A stretch of 64,000 bases of DNA from NCBI RefSeq assembly GCF_001499855.1, contig NZ_LQIK01000001.1, positions 434,001-498,000 on the forward strand. Reading direction: 5' to 3'. The translations under genes were made by a program, and so were the position numbers. How positions within the stretch are numbered: position 1 is the stretch's first letter; every line of letters begins with the position of its first letter. The notes beneath the pieces are model-generated. The model was not told where the DNA came from. It saw nothing but the letters and a program-made list of their open reading frames with translations, and did no database searches. This DNA is from Mycobacterium sp. GA-0227b. Lineage in GTDB: Bacteria; Actinomycetota; Actinomycetes; Mycobacteriales; Mycobacteriaceae. Shown here piece by piece: positions 8,238 to 16,248 of the stretch.

Positions 8238-9569
8238 ATGACGAACGCCGCCGTAGCCAAGCAGGACGCAGCGGTCGCACCCGGCAGGACGCCCCCGGCG
8301 GTGCCGCTACCCAAGCCCGTTCAGCTGGTGCTCATGGCGGCGTTCCGCCGCTGGTATCTGGCCAAGGCCATCAAGCGGTACGGGCAGGTGTTCGCGATCA
8401 ATGTGCCGTTCTTCGGTCGCAGCGTGGTGGTCGCCGATCCCGCGCTGCTGCGGCAGGTCTACCTCGCGAGCACCGACGACCTGATCAACGTGCAACCGAA
8501 CCTCAGCCGGATCTTCGGTCCCGGTTCGGTTTTCGCCCTCGACGGTGTCGAGCACCGTAAGCGCCGCAAGCTGCTCGCCCCACCGTTTCACGGTCAGAGC
8601 ATCAAGAACTACGAGAAGATCATCGAGGAGGAGACACTCCGCGAGACGGCGACCTGGCCCGAAGGCGTCGAGTTCCCCACCCTCGAGCCGATGAACAGGA
8701 TCACGCTGAACGTCATCCTGCGCACGGTGTTCGGGGCCGACGGAGCCGAACTCGACTTTCTGCGAGAGATCATCCCGCCGTGGGCCAAGCTGGGCTCCCG
8801 CATGGCGACCCTGCCCGAACCGCCGTTCAGCACCGGACGGTTCAGTCCGTGGGGACGGCTGGCGACCTTCCGCCGCCACTTCGACCGCACCGTCTTCGCG
8901 TTGATCGACAAGGCCGAAGCCGATCCCGCGCGTGATGAGCGCACCGACATCCTGGCGCTGTTGCTGCGCAGCACCTACGAGGACGGCACGCCGATGTCGC
9001 GCCAGGACGTCTCCGACGAACTGCTCACGCTGTTGGGGGCCGGCCACGAAACGACCGCATCGACGCTGGGCTGGGCCTTCGAGCGGCTGCGCCGTCATCC
9101 CGAGGTGCTCGCCGAGCTGGTCAGGGAGAACGACGAGGGTGGCAACGAGTACCGCCAGGCGTTCATCAACGAACTGCAACGCAACCGCACCGTCATCGAC
9201 TTCTCCGGACGCCACGTCGCCGCACCGCATTTCGACCTCGGCGAATGGCGGATTCCGCACGGCTACACCGTGATGGTGGCGCTGGCGAACATCCACGCCA
9301 ACGCCGAGGTCTTCCCCGACCCCGAGCGCTTCGACCCGAACCGCTTCCTGGGGAAGCGACCACCGACGGCGTGGGTGCCTTTCGGTGGCGGCACCCGCCG
9401 GTGCATCGGGGCGGCGTTCGCCAACGTCGAAATGGACGTCGTGCTACGAACGGTGCTGCGACACTTCGTGATCGAGACCGACCGCGCCCCCGATGAGAAG
9501 GTGCACTTCCGCGGGATCGCGTTCACGCCGAAGGACGGCGGCCGGGTCGTGGTGCGACACCGGACTTAG
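8238..9569 (+). CDS. Cytochrome P450, CYP138-like (copy 2)
   Basis: A 443-residue P450 that is an evident tandem paralogue of the preceding gene: long stretches are nearly identical, such as IQPNLSR/VQPNLSR, PPFHG(K/Q)SIKNYE and the C-terminal TPKDGGR(I/V)VV. AGHETT is at 268-273 and the haem Cys389 sits in FGGGTRRCIG. A strong AGGAGG ribosome site overlaps the stop codon of copy 1, so both are made from one mRNA. The substrate-recognition region between the N-terminal beta sheet and the F/G helices differs most, which suggests different substrates after duplication. Confidence 0.9.
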   Translation: MTNAAVAKQDAAVAPGRTPPAVPLPKPVQLVLMAAFRRWYLAKAIKRYGQVFAINVPFFGRSVVVADPALLRQVYLASTDDLINVQPNLSRIFGPGSVFALDGVEHRKRRKLLAPPFHGQSIKNYEKIIEEETLRETATWPEGVEFPTLEPMNRITLNVILRTVFGADGAELDFLREIIPPWAKLGSRMATLPEPPFSTGRFSPWGRLATFRRHFDRTVFALIDKAEADPARDERTDILALLLRSTYEDGTPMSRQDVSDELLTLLGAGHETTASTLGWAFERLRRHPEVLAELVRENDEGGNEYRQAFINELQRNRTVIDFSGRHVAAPHFDLGEWRIPHGYTVMVALANIHANAEVFPDPERFDPNRFLGKRPPTAWVPFGGGTRRCIGAAFANVEMDVVLRTVLRHFVIETDRAPDEKVHFRGIAFTPKDGGRVVVRHRT

Positions 9570-9599
9570 CGCGAGCTGGGGCCACGGCTGCTCGGCGGG

Positions 9600-10115
9600 T
9601 TACTGGCTGGCCGTTTCGCGCTTGGGCAGCTTCCAGCCCGGACGCGGGAAGTGGCAGGTGTAGCCGTTCGGGAACCGCTCCAGGTAGTCCTGGTGTTCGG
9701 GCTCGGCCTCCCAGAAGTCGCTCGCCGGTGTCACCTCGGTGACGACCTTGCCGGGCCACAGGCCGGAGGCGTCGACGTCGGCGATGGTGTCGAGCGCGAT
9801 GCGCTTCTGCTCGTCGTCGAGGTAGAAGATCGCCGACCGGTAGCTGGTGCCGACGTCGTTGCCCTGCCGGTTCTTGGTGGTCGGATCGTGGATCTGGAAG
9901 AAGAACTCCAGCAGCGCCCGGTAGTCGGTCTGCGCCGGGTCGTAGACGATCTCGATCGCCTCGGCATGGCCGGGATGGTTGCGGTAGGTGGCGTTGGCGT
10001 TCTCGCCGCCGGTGTAGCCGACGCGCGTCGACACCACTCCGGGCTGCTTGCGGATCAGATCCTGCATGCCCCAGAAGCAACCGCCCGCCAGGATGGCCGT
10101 CTTGGTGGTGCTCAT
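9600..10115 (-). CDS. msrA: Peptide-methionine (S)-S-oxide reductase MsrA
   Basis: A 171-residue MsrA. The GCFWG signature holds the catalytic Cys13, followed by the family's YTGG, GHAE and D-x-F-x-I segments. It reduces methionine-S-sulfoxide in proteins in the cytoplasm, with thioredoxin or mycothiol-linked reductants. The ATG giving [12 protein letters not shown] has a GGAG site upstream. It is convergent with the P450 pair and occupies the place of Rv0137c. Resolving cysteines near the C-terminus are few: one is in [10 protein letters not shown]. Confidence 0.95.
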   Translation of the reverse strand: MSTTKTAILAGGCFWGMQDLIRKQPGVVSTRVGYTGGENANATYRNHPGHAEAIEIVYDPAQTDYRALLEFFFQIHDPTTKNRQGNDVGTSYRSAIFYLDDEQKRIALDTIADVDASGLWPGKVVTEVTPASDFWEAEPEHQDYLERFPNGYTCHFPRPGWKLPKRETASQ

Positions 10116-10195
10116 GCCGCTCCTTCACTGTCGAACACTGTCGAGACAATTTCTGTATACAACCCATAGTGCCTGTCGACGATTACGGTTGGGTG

Positions 10196-10597
10196 ATGCG
10201 CACAGTCGCGGCCGCTATCGGGGTCGCCGTGCTGGCCGGGTGGGCCGCACCGGCGGCATCTGCGGAGACCGCGGTGCTCCCCGAACGGCCCGGCTACCAG
10301 GGTGTCGTCTTCGCCGACAACCCGGCGATCGTCGACGCCCATCCCATGCGCGCTGAGTCGTTCAGCCGATCCGAAGACGACCGCGTGATCGCGGTGCATT
10401 TCACCACGGGCACGCCGCAGTGCTACGGCGTGCACGCGACGGTCCAGGAGACTCCCGACGTCGTGACCGTCGCGCTGCGCGGCGGCACGCTTCCCGAAGC
10501 CGTTGGCCGCGCGTGCATCATGATCGCCGTGTCGGGTACCCTCGACATCGCACTGCAGCATCCGCTGGGCGCCCGGCAGGTGCTGACCGCGTTCTGA
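10196..10597 (+). CDS. Small secreted protein, unknown function
   Basis: A 133-residue protein with a clean Sec signal peptide (MRTVAAAIGVAVLAGWAAPAASA, cleavage expected after ASA near residue 23 in a form read from the chosen ATG). The mature part is about 110 residues with two cysteines (in PQCYGVH and GRACIMI) that could form a disulfide. A GTG directly before the ATG, or a start nine codons earlier, are alternatives, but both would put extra residues before the signal peptide. It lies between msrA and the KstR-type operator. No family was recognised. Confidence 0.72.
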   Translation: MRTVAAAIGVAVLAGWAAPAASAETAVLPERPGYQGVVFADNPAIVDAHPMRAESFSRSEDDRVIAVHFTTGTPQCYGVHATVQETPDVVTVALRGGTLPEAVGRACIMIAVSGTLDIALQHPLGARQVLTAF

Positions 10598-10614
10598 CAC
10601 TCGACAAACGTCAG

Positions 10615-10628
10615 TAGAACGTGTTCTA
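10615..10628. promoter_or_regulatory. KstR-type operator
   Basis: TAGAACGTGTTCTA is a perfect 14-bp palindrome and matches every defined position of the KstR motif TnnAACnnGTTnnA, the cholesterol-catabolism repressor site. It ends 9 bp before the start of the SnoaL-like gene, where repressor binding would block transcription. KstR itself is not encoded in the window. Confidence 0.65.
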
Positions 10629-10637
10629 GTTCTGGTT

Positions 10638-11144
10638 GTGACGAGCAGCACCTTCAGCCGTGACGAACTCGCCGCGGCGTTCGAGAAGTTCGAGGCCACG
10701 GTCGACCGCGCCGCCCAGACGAGAGACTGGGATCCCTGGGTTGAGCAGTACACCCCCGACGTCGTCTACGTCGAGCACGCGGCGGGCACCATGCGCGGCC
10801 GCGAGGAGGTTCGGGCCTGGATCTGGAAGACCATGGAGACGTTCCCCGGCAGCTACATGACGTCGTTCCCGTCACTGTGGGCGGTCTTCGACGAGCCGAC
10901 CGGCCGAGTCATCTGCGAGCTCGACAACCCGATGCGCGATCCCGGCGACGGCACCATCATCAGCGCCACCAACCTCTCGATCCTCACCTACGCAGGCGAC
11001 GGGCTGTGGCGTCGGCAGGAGGACGTCTACAACCCCCTGCGGTTCGTCAAGGCGACGGTCAAATGGTGTAACAAGGCCGCCGAACTGGGCACGCTGCCCG
11101 ACGAGGCGGCGAGTTGGATGCGCCAGTACGGAGGCGGCCGGTGA
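10638..11144 (+). CDS. SnoaL-like / nuclear-transport-factor-2 fold protein (Rv0138-like)
   Basis: A 168-residue NTF2-fold protein of the SnoaL_4/limonene-epoxide-hydrolase-like group: WDPWVEQYTPDVVYVEHAAG is the typical start of the cone-shaped domain. It starts with GTG. The stop overlaps the next gene's GTG in GTGA, so translation is coupled with the epimerase. In M. tuberculosis Rv0138 and Rv0139 are paired in the same way. The fold is used by isomerases, hydrolases and dehydratases acting on steroids and polyketides; with a KstR site in front, a sterol-derived substrate is an attractive but untested idea. Confidence 0.82.
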   Translation: MTSSTFSRDELAAAFEKFEATVDRAAQTRDWDPWVEQYTPDVVYVEHAAGTMRGREEVRAWIWKTMETFPGSYMTSFPSLWAVFDEPTGRVICELDNPMRDPGDGTIISATNLSILTYAGDGLWRRQEDVYNPLRFVKATVKWCNKAAELGTLPDEAASWMRQYGGGR

Positions 11145-12145
11145 GCAAGCTGGTCATCGGGGCCAACGGTTTCCTCGGCTCGCACGTCACCAGGCAGTTG
11201 GTCGGCGACGGGCACGACGTCCGCGTCATGGTCCGGCCGAACGCGAACACGACGGGCATCGACGATTTGTCCGTGGCACGGTTCCACGGCGACATCTGGG
11301 ACGACGACACGTTGCGCGCCGCCATGACCGGAGTCGACGACGTGTACTACTGCGTCGTCGACACCCGCGGCTGGCTCACGGACCCCGCCCCGCTGTTTCA
11401 CACCAACGTCGACGGCACCCGCAATGTGCTCGAGATCGCGAAGGACATGAACCTGCACCGGTTCGTCTACACGAGCAGCTACGTGACGGTCGGACGCCGG
11501 CGCGGGCATGTGGCCACTGAGGACGACACGATCGTCGACAAGGGGCTGACACCGTACGTGCGGTCGCGCGTCCAGGCCGAGACGCTGGTGTTGCGGTACG
11601 CGCGTGAACACGGCCTGCCCGCTGTGGCGATGTGCGTATCGACGACCTACGGCAGCGGCGACTGGGGCCGTACCCCGCACGGCGCGATCATCGCCGGAGC
11701 GGCGTTCGGCAAGCTGCCGTTCGTGATGGGCGGCATCGAGCTCGAGGCCGTCGGCGTCGACGACGCCGCGCGCGCCATGATCCTGGCCGCCGAACGCGGC
11801 CGTGTCGGCGAGCGTTACCTGATCTCGGAGAAGATGATCACCAATGCCGAGGTCGTCCGCATCGCGGCCGAGGCGGCGGGGATGCCGGCGCCGACGAAGT
11901 CGATCCCGCTGCCGGTCTCGTACGCGATGGCCACGATGGGCACCGTGAAGTCGCGGCTGACCGGCACCGACGAGAAGCTGTCGCTGGAGTCGCTGCGGCT
12001 GATGCGTGCCGAGGCGCCGGTGGACTGCAGCAAGGCCAGACGCGAACTCGGCTGGGAGCCAAGGCCGGTCGAAGAGTCGATCCGGGAGGCGGCACGGTTC
12101 TGGGCCACCCTGCGGGACGCGCGACGCAAGAGCAAGGCCGGCTGA
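11141..12145 (+). CDS. NAD(P)-dependent epimerase/dehydratase, SDR family (Rv0139-like)
   Basis: A 334-residue extended short-chain dehydrogenase. The nucleotide-binding GANGFLGSHV is at residues 7-16; a Ser/Tyr/Lys-type region follows (YTSSYVTVG), but the usual YxxxK reads YVRSRVQAE here, with Arg or Gln near the Lys position, which may affect catalysis. The GTG start overlaps the preceding stop. The family includes dihydroflavonol-reductase-like and 3-beta-hydroxysteroid-dehydrogenase-like enzymes. Co-transcription with the SnoaL-like protein behind a KstR-type operator points to sterol or polyketide metabolism (inference). Confidence 0.83.
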   Translation: MSKLVIGANGFLGSHVTRQLVGDGHDVRVMVRPNANTTGIDDLSVARFHGDIWDDDTLRAAMTGVDDVYYCVVDTRGWLTDPAPLFHTNVDGTRNVLEIAKDMNLHRFVYTSSYVTVGRRRGHVATEDDTIVDKGLTPYVRSRVQAETLVLRYAREHGLPAVAMCVSTTYGSGDWGRTPHGAIIAGAAFGKLPFVMGGIELEAVGVDDAARAMILAAERGRVGERYLISEKMITNAEVVRIAAEAAGMPAPTKSIPLPVSYAMATMGTVKSRLTGTDEKLSLESLRLMRAEAPVDCSKARRELGWEPRPVEESIREAARFWATLRDARRKSKAG

Positions 12146-12209
12146 ACGGCGCGCCGACGCGTGTTCAACTGCTGGCGTTGTCGATTCGATCGCGACTAGC
12201 GTCGCAGAG

Positions 12210-13028
12210 ATGCCCGACAAACTGCATGTCGATCTGTCCGGTGCGCCGCAGACCATGCTGGCGACCTTCTACGCCAAGGCGCTCGATGCCGATCTACCCG
12301 CGCCCATCCTCGGTGACCGGTTCGCCAAGGACATCGTGGACCGGATCGACTACGACTGGTCGAAGACATCGATCACCGCGGCCAATTCAGCGTCGGTGAC
12401 CACTCGCAGCGCCCACTTCGACACGTGGGCGCGCCAATTCCTGGCGGTGCATCCCGAAGCCGTCGTGCTGCATCTGGGATGTGGGCTGGATGCGCGCGCG
12501 TTCCGAGTGGATCCCGGGCCGGGCGTCGACTGGTTTGACATCGACTATCCCGACGTCGCCGATCTGCGTAAGCAGCTCTACCCCGAGCGTGAGCACTACC
12601 GCGTCATCGCCGCATCGGTCACCGATCCGGCGTGGCTGACCGAAATACCCTCCGACCGACCGGCTTTGATGATCGGCGAGGGCCTGACCATGTACCTGAC
12701 CGAGGCGGACGGCGTTGCGCTGCTGCGGCGCATCGTCGACGGTTTCCCGTCCGGCGAACTGCATTTCGACGCATTCAACCGACTCGGCATCCGGTCGCAG
12801 TGGATGAACGCGGTGGTGCGGCGCGCAGGCGCGACGCTGTACTGGGGTATCGACGGTCCCGACGACATCATCGAGGCGGTGCCCGGCGTCCGGTTGCTGG
12901 CCTGGATGTCGCCGTTCGACCCGCCGTCGTTCCGTGCAGTCGCGTGGTATTACCGGGCGTTGGGTCGGGCGATGTCGTTGCTGCCGTCGCTGCGTTACAT
13001 GGCGCAGTATCACCGCTACGCGTTCTGA
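12210..13028 (+). CDS. Class I SAM-dependent methyltransferase (LCMT/TcmP-like)
   Basis: A 272-residue methyltransferase of the leucine-carboxyl-methyltransferase-like (PPM/TcmP) group, shown by VVLHLGCGLDARAFRV, the acidic VDWFDIDYPDV and the GEGLTMYL motif. The ATG giving MPDKLHVDLSG is used; a long in-frame extension upstream overlaps the epimerase and is not credible. It follows the epimerase by about 64 bp and may belong to the same transcript. TcmP relatives methylate carboxyl groups of polyketides. Its own substrate is unknown. Confidence 0.82.
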   Translation: MPDKLHVDLSGAPQTMLATFYAKALDADLPAPILGDRFAKDIVDRIDYDWSKTSITAANSASVTTRSAHFDTWARQFLAVHPEAVVLHLGCGLDARAFRVDPGPGVDWFDIDYPDVADLRKQLYPEREHYRVIAASVTDPAWLTEIPSDRPALMIGEGLTMYLTEADGVALLRRIVDGFPSGELHFDAFNRLGIRSQWMNAVVRRAGATLYWGIDGPDDIIEAVPGVRLLAWMSPFDPPSFRAVAWYYRALGRAMSLLPSLRYMAQYHRYAF

Positions 13029-13083
13029 GCGTTGCGGTCGAAACTGAAGATCGGATTCGCGAGCACAAGCTCAGTCTCGGCGG

Positions 13084-13761
13084 CTAGCGAACGTTGAGTT
13101 CGGCGATCACCTCGGCGTACAGCCGCGCCTTGATCGTGCCGAACACCGCGCCGGCCTTCGCGGCCAATGCCTGCGCCCGGTCGACCGCCGCGTCGACCAC
13201 GTCCGCCTCACCCGCGGTCTGCGCGACGATCCCCGCCGCGAGCGCGTCATCACCGCCGTAGCGTCGCGCGGTCGTCATCGCCTCGTGCGCGGTGGCGATC
13301 GGCAGCCGGGACCGGATGAGCGCGTTCATCCCCGCGGTGAACGGGATGCCGAGGTCGACCTCCGGTAGGCAGAGGTCGACCTCCGGTAGGCAGAAGTAGC
13401 CGCGGTCGGCGCGCATGACGATCAGGTCGTGAGCCAGCGCCAGCATCGCTCCCGCGGCGAACGCGTGGCCCTGCACCGCTGCGACGATCGGTGCCGGGAA
13501 GGCCAGCACGCGGGCGAACAGGGCATGCACGTCGGCCAGATTCGCTTCTGCGGCATCCGGATTGGCCGCCATGAAGTCCAGGTCGAGCCCGTTGGAGTAG
13601 AACTTGCCCTCGCCCGTCGTGACCACGGCCTTCGGTCCGTCGGTGGCCTCCACCTCGTCGAGAGCCGAATTGATCGCCGCCAACCTGTCCGGGTGGAAGC
13701 GGTTCTCGTCGGCACCGAGGGTCAGTACGAACACCGCGCCGCGTTTGTGCAGATCGGCCAT
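13084..13761 (-). CDS. Enoyl-CoA hydratase/isomerase family protein (crotonase) with a 7-residue tandem duplication
   Basis: A 225-residue crotonase-fold protein: the oxyanion-hole segments are FYSNGLDLDF (about 54-63) and AAVQGHAFAAGAMLAL (94-109), consistent with enoyl-CoA isomerase/hydratase-like proteins. Residues 124-130 and 131-137 are both CLPEVDL, the result of a perfect 21-bp tandem repeat in frame. Relatives have this 'FCLPEVDLGIPF' strand-loop only once, so this copy carries an insertion next to the active-site pocket. The family Glu equivalents are not obvious. It is convergent with the methyltransferase and followed upstream by an SRPBCC protein, likely in one operon. Confidence 0.85.
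   Translation of the reverse strand: MADLHKRGAVFVLTLGADENRFHPDRLAAINSALDEVEATDGPKAVVTTGEGKFYSNGLDLDFMAANPDAAEANLADVHALFARVLAFPAPIVAAVQGHAFAAGAMLALAHDLIVMRADRGYFCLPEVDLCLPEVDLGIPFTAGMNALIRSRLPIATAHEAMTTARRYGGDDALAAGIVAQTAGEADVVDAAVDRAQALAAKAGAVFGTIKARLYAEVIAELNVR
13351..13392. repeat. Perfect 2 x 21-bp tandem repeat inside the crotonase gene
   Basis: The 21-bp unit (GAGGTCGACCTCCGGTAGGC plus A on the + strand) occurs twice without a mismatch, at 13351-13371 and 13372-13392. It keeps the reading frame and encodes CLPEVDL twice. Lack of divergence between copies suggests a recent duplication or an assembly artefact. Confidence 0.95.
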
Positions 13762-13764
13762 CGG

Positions 13765-14238
13765 CTACCGCGATCCCTCGGCTTTTTCCTTCAACCGCTG
13801 CAGCGTCCGGCGGATGTGCTCGGCGTTGGCGGCTTCGCGGTCTTTCACGCCGGTGGCCCAACCGGCCGGCACCCGAAACCAGCCGGGCCGCCGATCCCAC
13901 GTCCGCTCGGTCACCGCGCATCCGCCGTCGGTCGCGGTGATGTCATAGCGCCAGTGTGCGACCGGAATCACCGCACTGCGCACATCGAACGCGAAGGCCC
14001 TGCCGGGTTCGGCGGCGGTGACGGTGCAGGTGGTGGTCCAGGTGCGTGACCCGTTGCGGTTATGGCCCCGAAACACCGCACCCGGCCGCGCCGCATCGCC
14101 CTTGCGCCACTCCATCGCATGCGCCTCCTCGGCCAGCGATGCCAGCGTCGGTAGGTCGGTGATCAACCGGTACACCGTGTCGGGGTCGGCGTCGATGGTG
14201 ACTTCTGCCTGTGCGGTGGCCGGACCTGTTTCGCTCAT
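13765..14238 (-). CDS. SRPBCC (START-like) family protein
   Basis: A 157-residue helix-grip protein: it begins AEVTIDADPDTVYRLITDLP, the usual first strand and helix of the polyketide-cyclase/dehydrase (SRPBCC) group, and ends with a long C-terminal helix rich in charged residues. These proteins bind hydrophobic ligands in a central cavity. The ATG start follows from family length (about 150 residues). It lies 3 bp upstream of the crotonase gene on the same strand and is probably co-transcribed with it. The ligand is unknown. Confidence 0.82.
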   Translation of the reverse strand: MSETGPATAQAEVTIDADPDTVYRLITDLPTLASLAEEAHAMEWRKGDAARPGAVFRGHNRNGSRTWTTTCTVTAAEPGRAFAFDVRSAVIPVAHWRYDITATDGGCAVTERTWDRRPGWFRVPAGWATGVKDREAANAEHIRRTLQRLKEKAEGSR

Positions 14239-14320
14239 GCGCCGATCCTAGGGCGGACCGGTCAGAACGTAGTACGACAAATCAGGAATCCTCAGCGGTG
14301 GTTCGCGCGTTGGCAATCAC

Positions 14321-14689
14321 ATGAGACCTGTCCTCAAGCCCAGCGCCTCGCACCCGATCACCGTCGAGCCGACCGGCAGACACGTCACCGTGCGGGTGGC
14401 CGGCGAGGTCGTCGCCGAAACCGATCGCGCCGTGAAGCTGCAGGAGTCCACCTACCCGGCGGTCTACTACATTCCGCGCGACGACGTCGTCGCCGACCGG
14501 CTCCGGCCCAGCGACACCGAAACCTACTGTCCCTTCAAGGGCGACGCCGGCTACTACCACGTCGTCACCGAAGGCGGCGCGACCGTCGAAGACGCCGTGT
14601 GGACCTACGAGAAGCCGTATCCCGCCGTCGCACCGATCGCCGGCCACGTCGCGTTCTATCCGGACAAGGCCGACGTCGTCGTCACATAG
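14321..14689 (+). CDS. DUF427 family protein (Rv0140-like)
   Basis: A 122-residue DUF427 protein with the hallmark pattern VxxGEVVAET..., YPAVYYIPRDDV, the TYCPFKGDAGYYHV block with a conserved Cys, and a C-terminal AGHVAFYPDKADVV. The family is a small beta-rich fold of unproven function. No ribosome site is clear before the ATG. The next gene starts 9 bp later, matching the neighbouring pair Rv0140-Rv0142 in M. tuberculosis. Confidence 0.88.
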   Translation: MRPVLKPSASHPITVEPTGRHVTVRVAGEVVAETDRAVKLQESTYPAVYYIPRDDVVADRLRPSDTETYCPFKGDAGYYHVVTEGGATVEDAVWTYEKPYPAVAPIAGHVAFYPDKADVVVT

Positions 14690-14698
14690 CCTTGGTCG

Positions 14699-15610
14699 GT
14701 GCACACCTCGGCCAGCGTCGTCTTCGACGGACCGGCCAGCCCCGGATTGACGCTGGCGCCGCTGCGTCGCGGCCGTAAGGACCCCTGCTACTTCGACGCA
14801 CCCGACGGCGCGATCTGGCGGACCAGCCTCATGCGCAGCGGCCCGGTGACAGCGCGCATCACGAAATCGGCACCCGGCGCCGTCGACTGCGAAGCCTGGG
14901 GCGCCGGCGCCGCCGAATTCGTCGAGGCACTGCCGGCTCAACTCGGCGGGTACGACGACAGCCTCGGCTTCCGACCCGGCGACCCGACGATCGCCGCGGC
15001 CCAGCGTCGAGTGCGCCATCTGCGGCTGGGCCGGACCGACCGGGTCCTCGAAGCGCTCATTCCCGCCGTGCTCGAACAGCGGGTCTACGGCAAAGACGCT
15101 CGCCGCGCCTGGCGCCTTCTGGTGACGAAGTACGGCGCGCCGGCGCCCGGCCCGGCGCCCGCACACATGCGCGTTCCGCCGCCCGGCGAGATCTGGCGCC
15201 GGATCCCGTCGTGGGAGTTCCACCGGGCCAACGTCGACCCGCGCCGCGCCCGCACGGTCGTCGGATGCGCGCAGCGCGCGGACTCGCTGGAACGACTCGG
15301 CGCCCGCTCACCCGCGCGGGCCCGAGCCGCGATGGCGTCGCTGCCCGGGGTCGGTGAGTGGACCGCGGCGGAGACGGCGCAGCGTGCATTCGGTGACGCC
15401 GATGCGCTGTCGGTCGGCGACTACCACCTGGCGAAGATGGTCGGCTGGACCCTGCTGGGTCACCCCATCGACGACGCCGCGATGGTCGAGCTGCTCGAGC
15501 CGCTTCGACCGCACCGCCACCGCGCGGTGCGGCTGTTGGAAGTCAGCGGGCTGGCGGTCCTGCCGCGGTTCGGGCCACGCATGGCGATACCGAACCTCGT
15601 CGATATGTGA
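14699..15610 (+). CDS. HhH-GPD DNA glycosylase-like protein (Rv0142-like)
   Basis: A 303-residue protein resembling AlkA/3-methyladenine glycosylases. The C-terminal helix-hairpin-helix is ASLPGVGEWTAAETAQRAFG, followed by the GPD-type segment DADALSVGDYHLAK whose aspartates include the candidate catalytic residue. The N-terminal third is unlike canonical AlkA. It starts with GTG. It should act on alkylated or deaminated bases in base excision repair, but its substrate range is not known from sequence. It lies between the DUF427 gene and dps. Confidence 0.8.
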   Translation: MHTSASVVFDGPASPGLTLAPLRRGRKDPCYFDAPDGAIWRTSLMRSGPVTARITKSAPGAVDCEAWGAGAAEFVEALPAQLGGYDDSLGFRPGDPTIAAAQRRVRHLRLGRTDRVLEALIPAVLEQRVYGKDARRAWRLLVTKYGAPAPGPAPAHMRVPPPGEIWRRIPSWEFHRANVDPRRARTVVGCAQRADSLERLGARSPARARAAMASLPGVGEWTAAETAQRAFGDADALSVGDYHLAKMVGWTLLGHPIDDAAMVELLEPLRPHRHRAVRLLEVSGLAVLPRFGPRMAIPNLVDM

Positions 15611-15645
15611 CGTGCGCAGCGGCGTGATTACCGCCCAGCGGCAGC

Positions 15646-15650
15646 GGGTA
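15646..15650 (+). promoter_or_regulatory. Possible SigF-like -10 element of dps
   Basis: GGGTA with GTGATT 16 bp upstream resembles a weak SigF-type promoter (GGWWT-N16-GGGTA) about 40 bp before the dps start. Mycobacterial dps is known to be stationary-phase induced through alternative sigma factors. The -35 match is poor, so this is tentative. Confidence 0.25.
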
Positions 15651-15690
15651 GACCGACGGTCGACACCTTATGCGTGCGAAGGAGCTTTTG

Positions 15691-16248
15691 ATGTCTGAGT
15701 ACACCGTCCCCGGCATGACCGACAAGCAGGCCACCCAGGTCGCCGAACTCCTGCAGAAGCAGTTGAGCCGATACAACGACCTGCATTTGACCCTCAAGCA
15801 CATTCACTGGAATGTGGTGGGGCCGAACTTCATCGGCGTGCACGAGATGATCGACCCGCAGGTGGACCTGGTGCGCGGCTACGCCGACGAGGTCGCCGAG
15901 CGCATTGCCACCCTCGGTTTCGCGCCGAAGGGCACCCCGGGCGCGATCATCGAGGACCGGTCCTGGGACGACTACTCCATCGAGCGCGACACTGTGCAGG
16001 CCCACCTCGCGGCGCTCGATCTGGTCTACGACGGCGTCATCGAGGACACCCGCCGAAACATCGAGGAGACCGACGAGCCGGACCCGGTCACCCAGGACAT
16101 GCTGATCGGCCACGCCGCCGAGCTGGAGAAGTTCCAGTGGTTCGTGCGAGCGCATCTGGAGAGCTCCGGCGGTCAGCTGGCCAACAAGGGCGCTTCGACG
16201 GAGAAGGGCGCCGCCAGCCAGGCCAAGAAGAAGTCGCCGGTCAAGTAG
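15691..16248 (+). CDS. dps: Dps, DNA-binding protein from starved cells (ferritin-like)
   Basis: A 185-residue Dps close to the M. smegmatis Dps1 as I recall it. The inter-subunit ferroxidase ligands are visible: His39, His51, Asp66 and Glu70 ([17 protein letters not shown] and YADEVAE). The lysine-rich C-terminal tail (QAKKKSPVK) is the DNA-binding extension. It oxidises ferrous iron with peroxide, stores it in a 12-mer shell and compacts DNA in stationary phase. The ATG is fixed by a strong GAAGGAG site. The 3' end overlaps the convergent aquaporin gene by 8 bp. Confidence 0.95.
   Translation: MSEYTVPGMTDKQATQVAELLQKQLSRYNDLHLTLKHIHWNVVGPNFIGVHEMIDPQVDLVRGYADEVAERIATLGFAPKGTPGAIIEDRSWDDYSIERDTVQAHLAALDLVYDGVIEDTRRNIEETDEPDPVTQDMLIGHAAELEKFQWFVRAHLESSGGQLANKGASTEKGAASQAKKKSPVK

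Noticed and set aside
10116..10195. LexA-like site between msrA and the small secreted gene
   Set aside because: TCGAACACTGTCGA has unequal arms and the wrong spacing for TCGAACNNNNGTTCGA.
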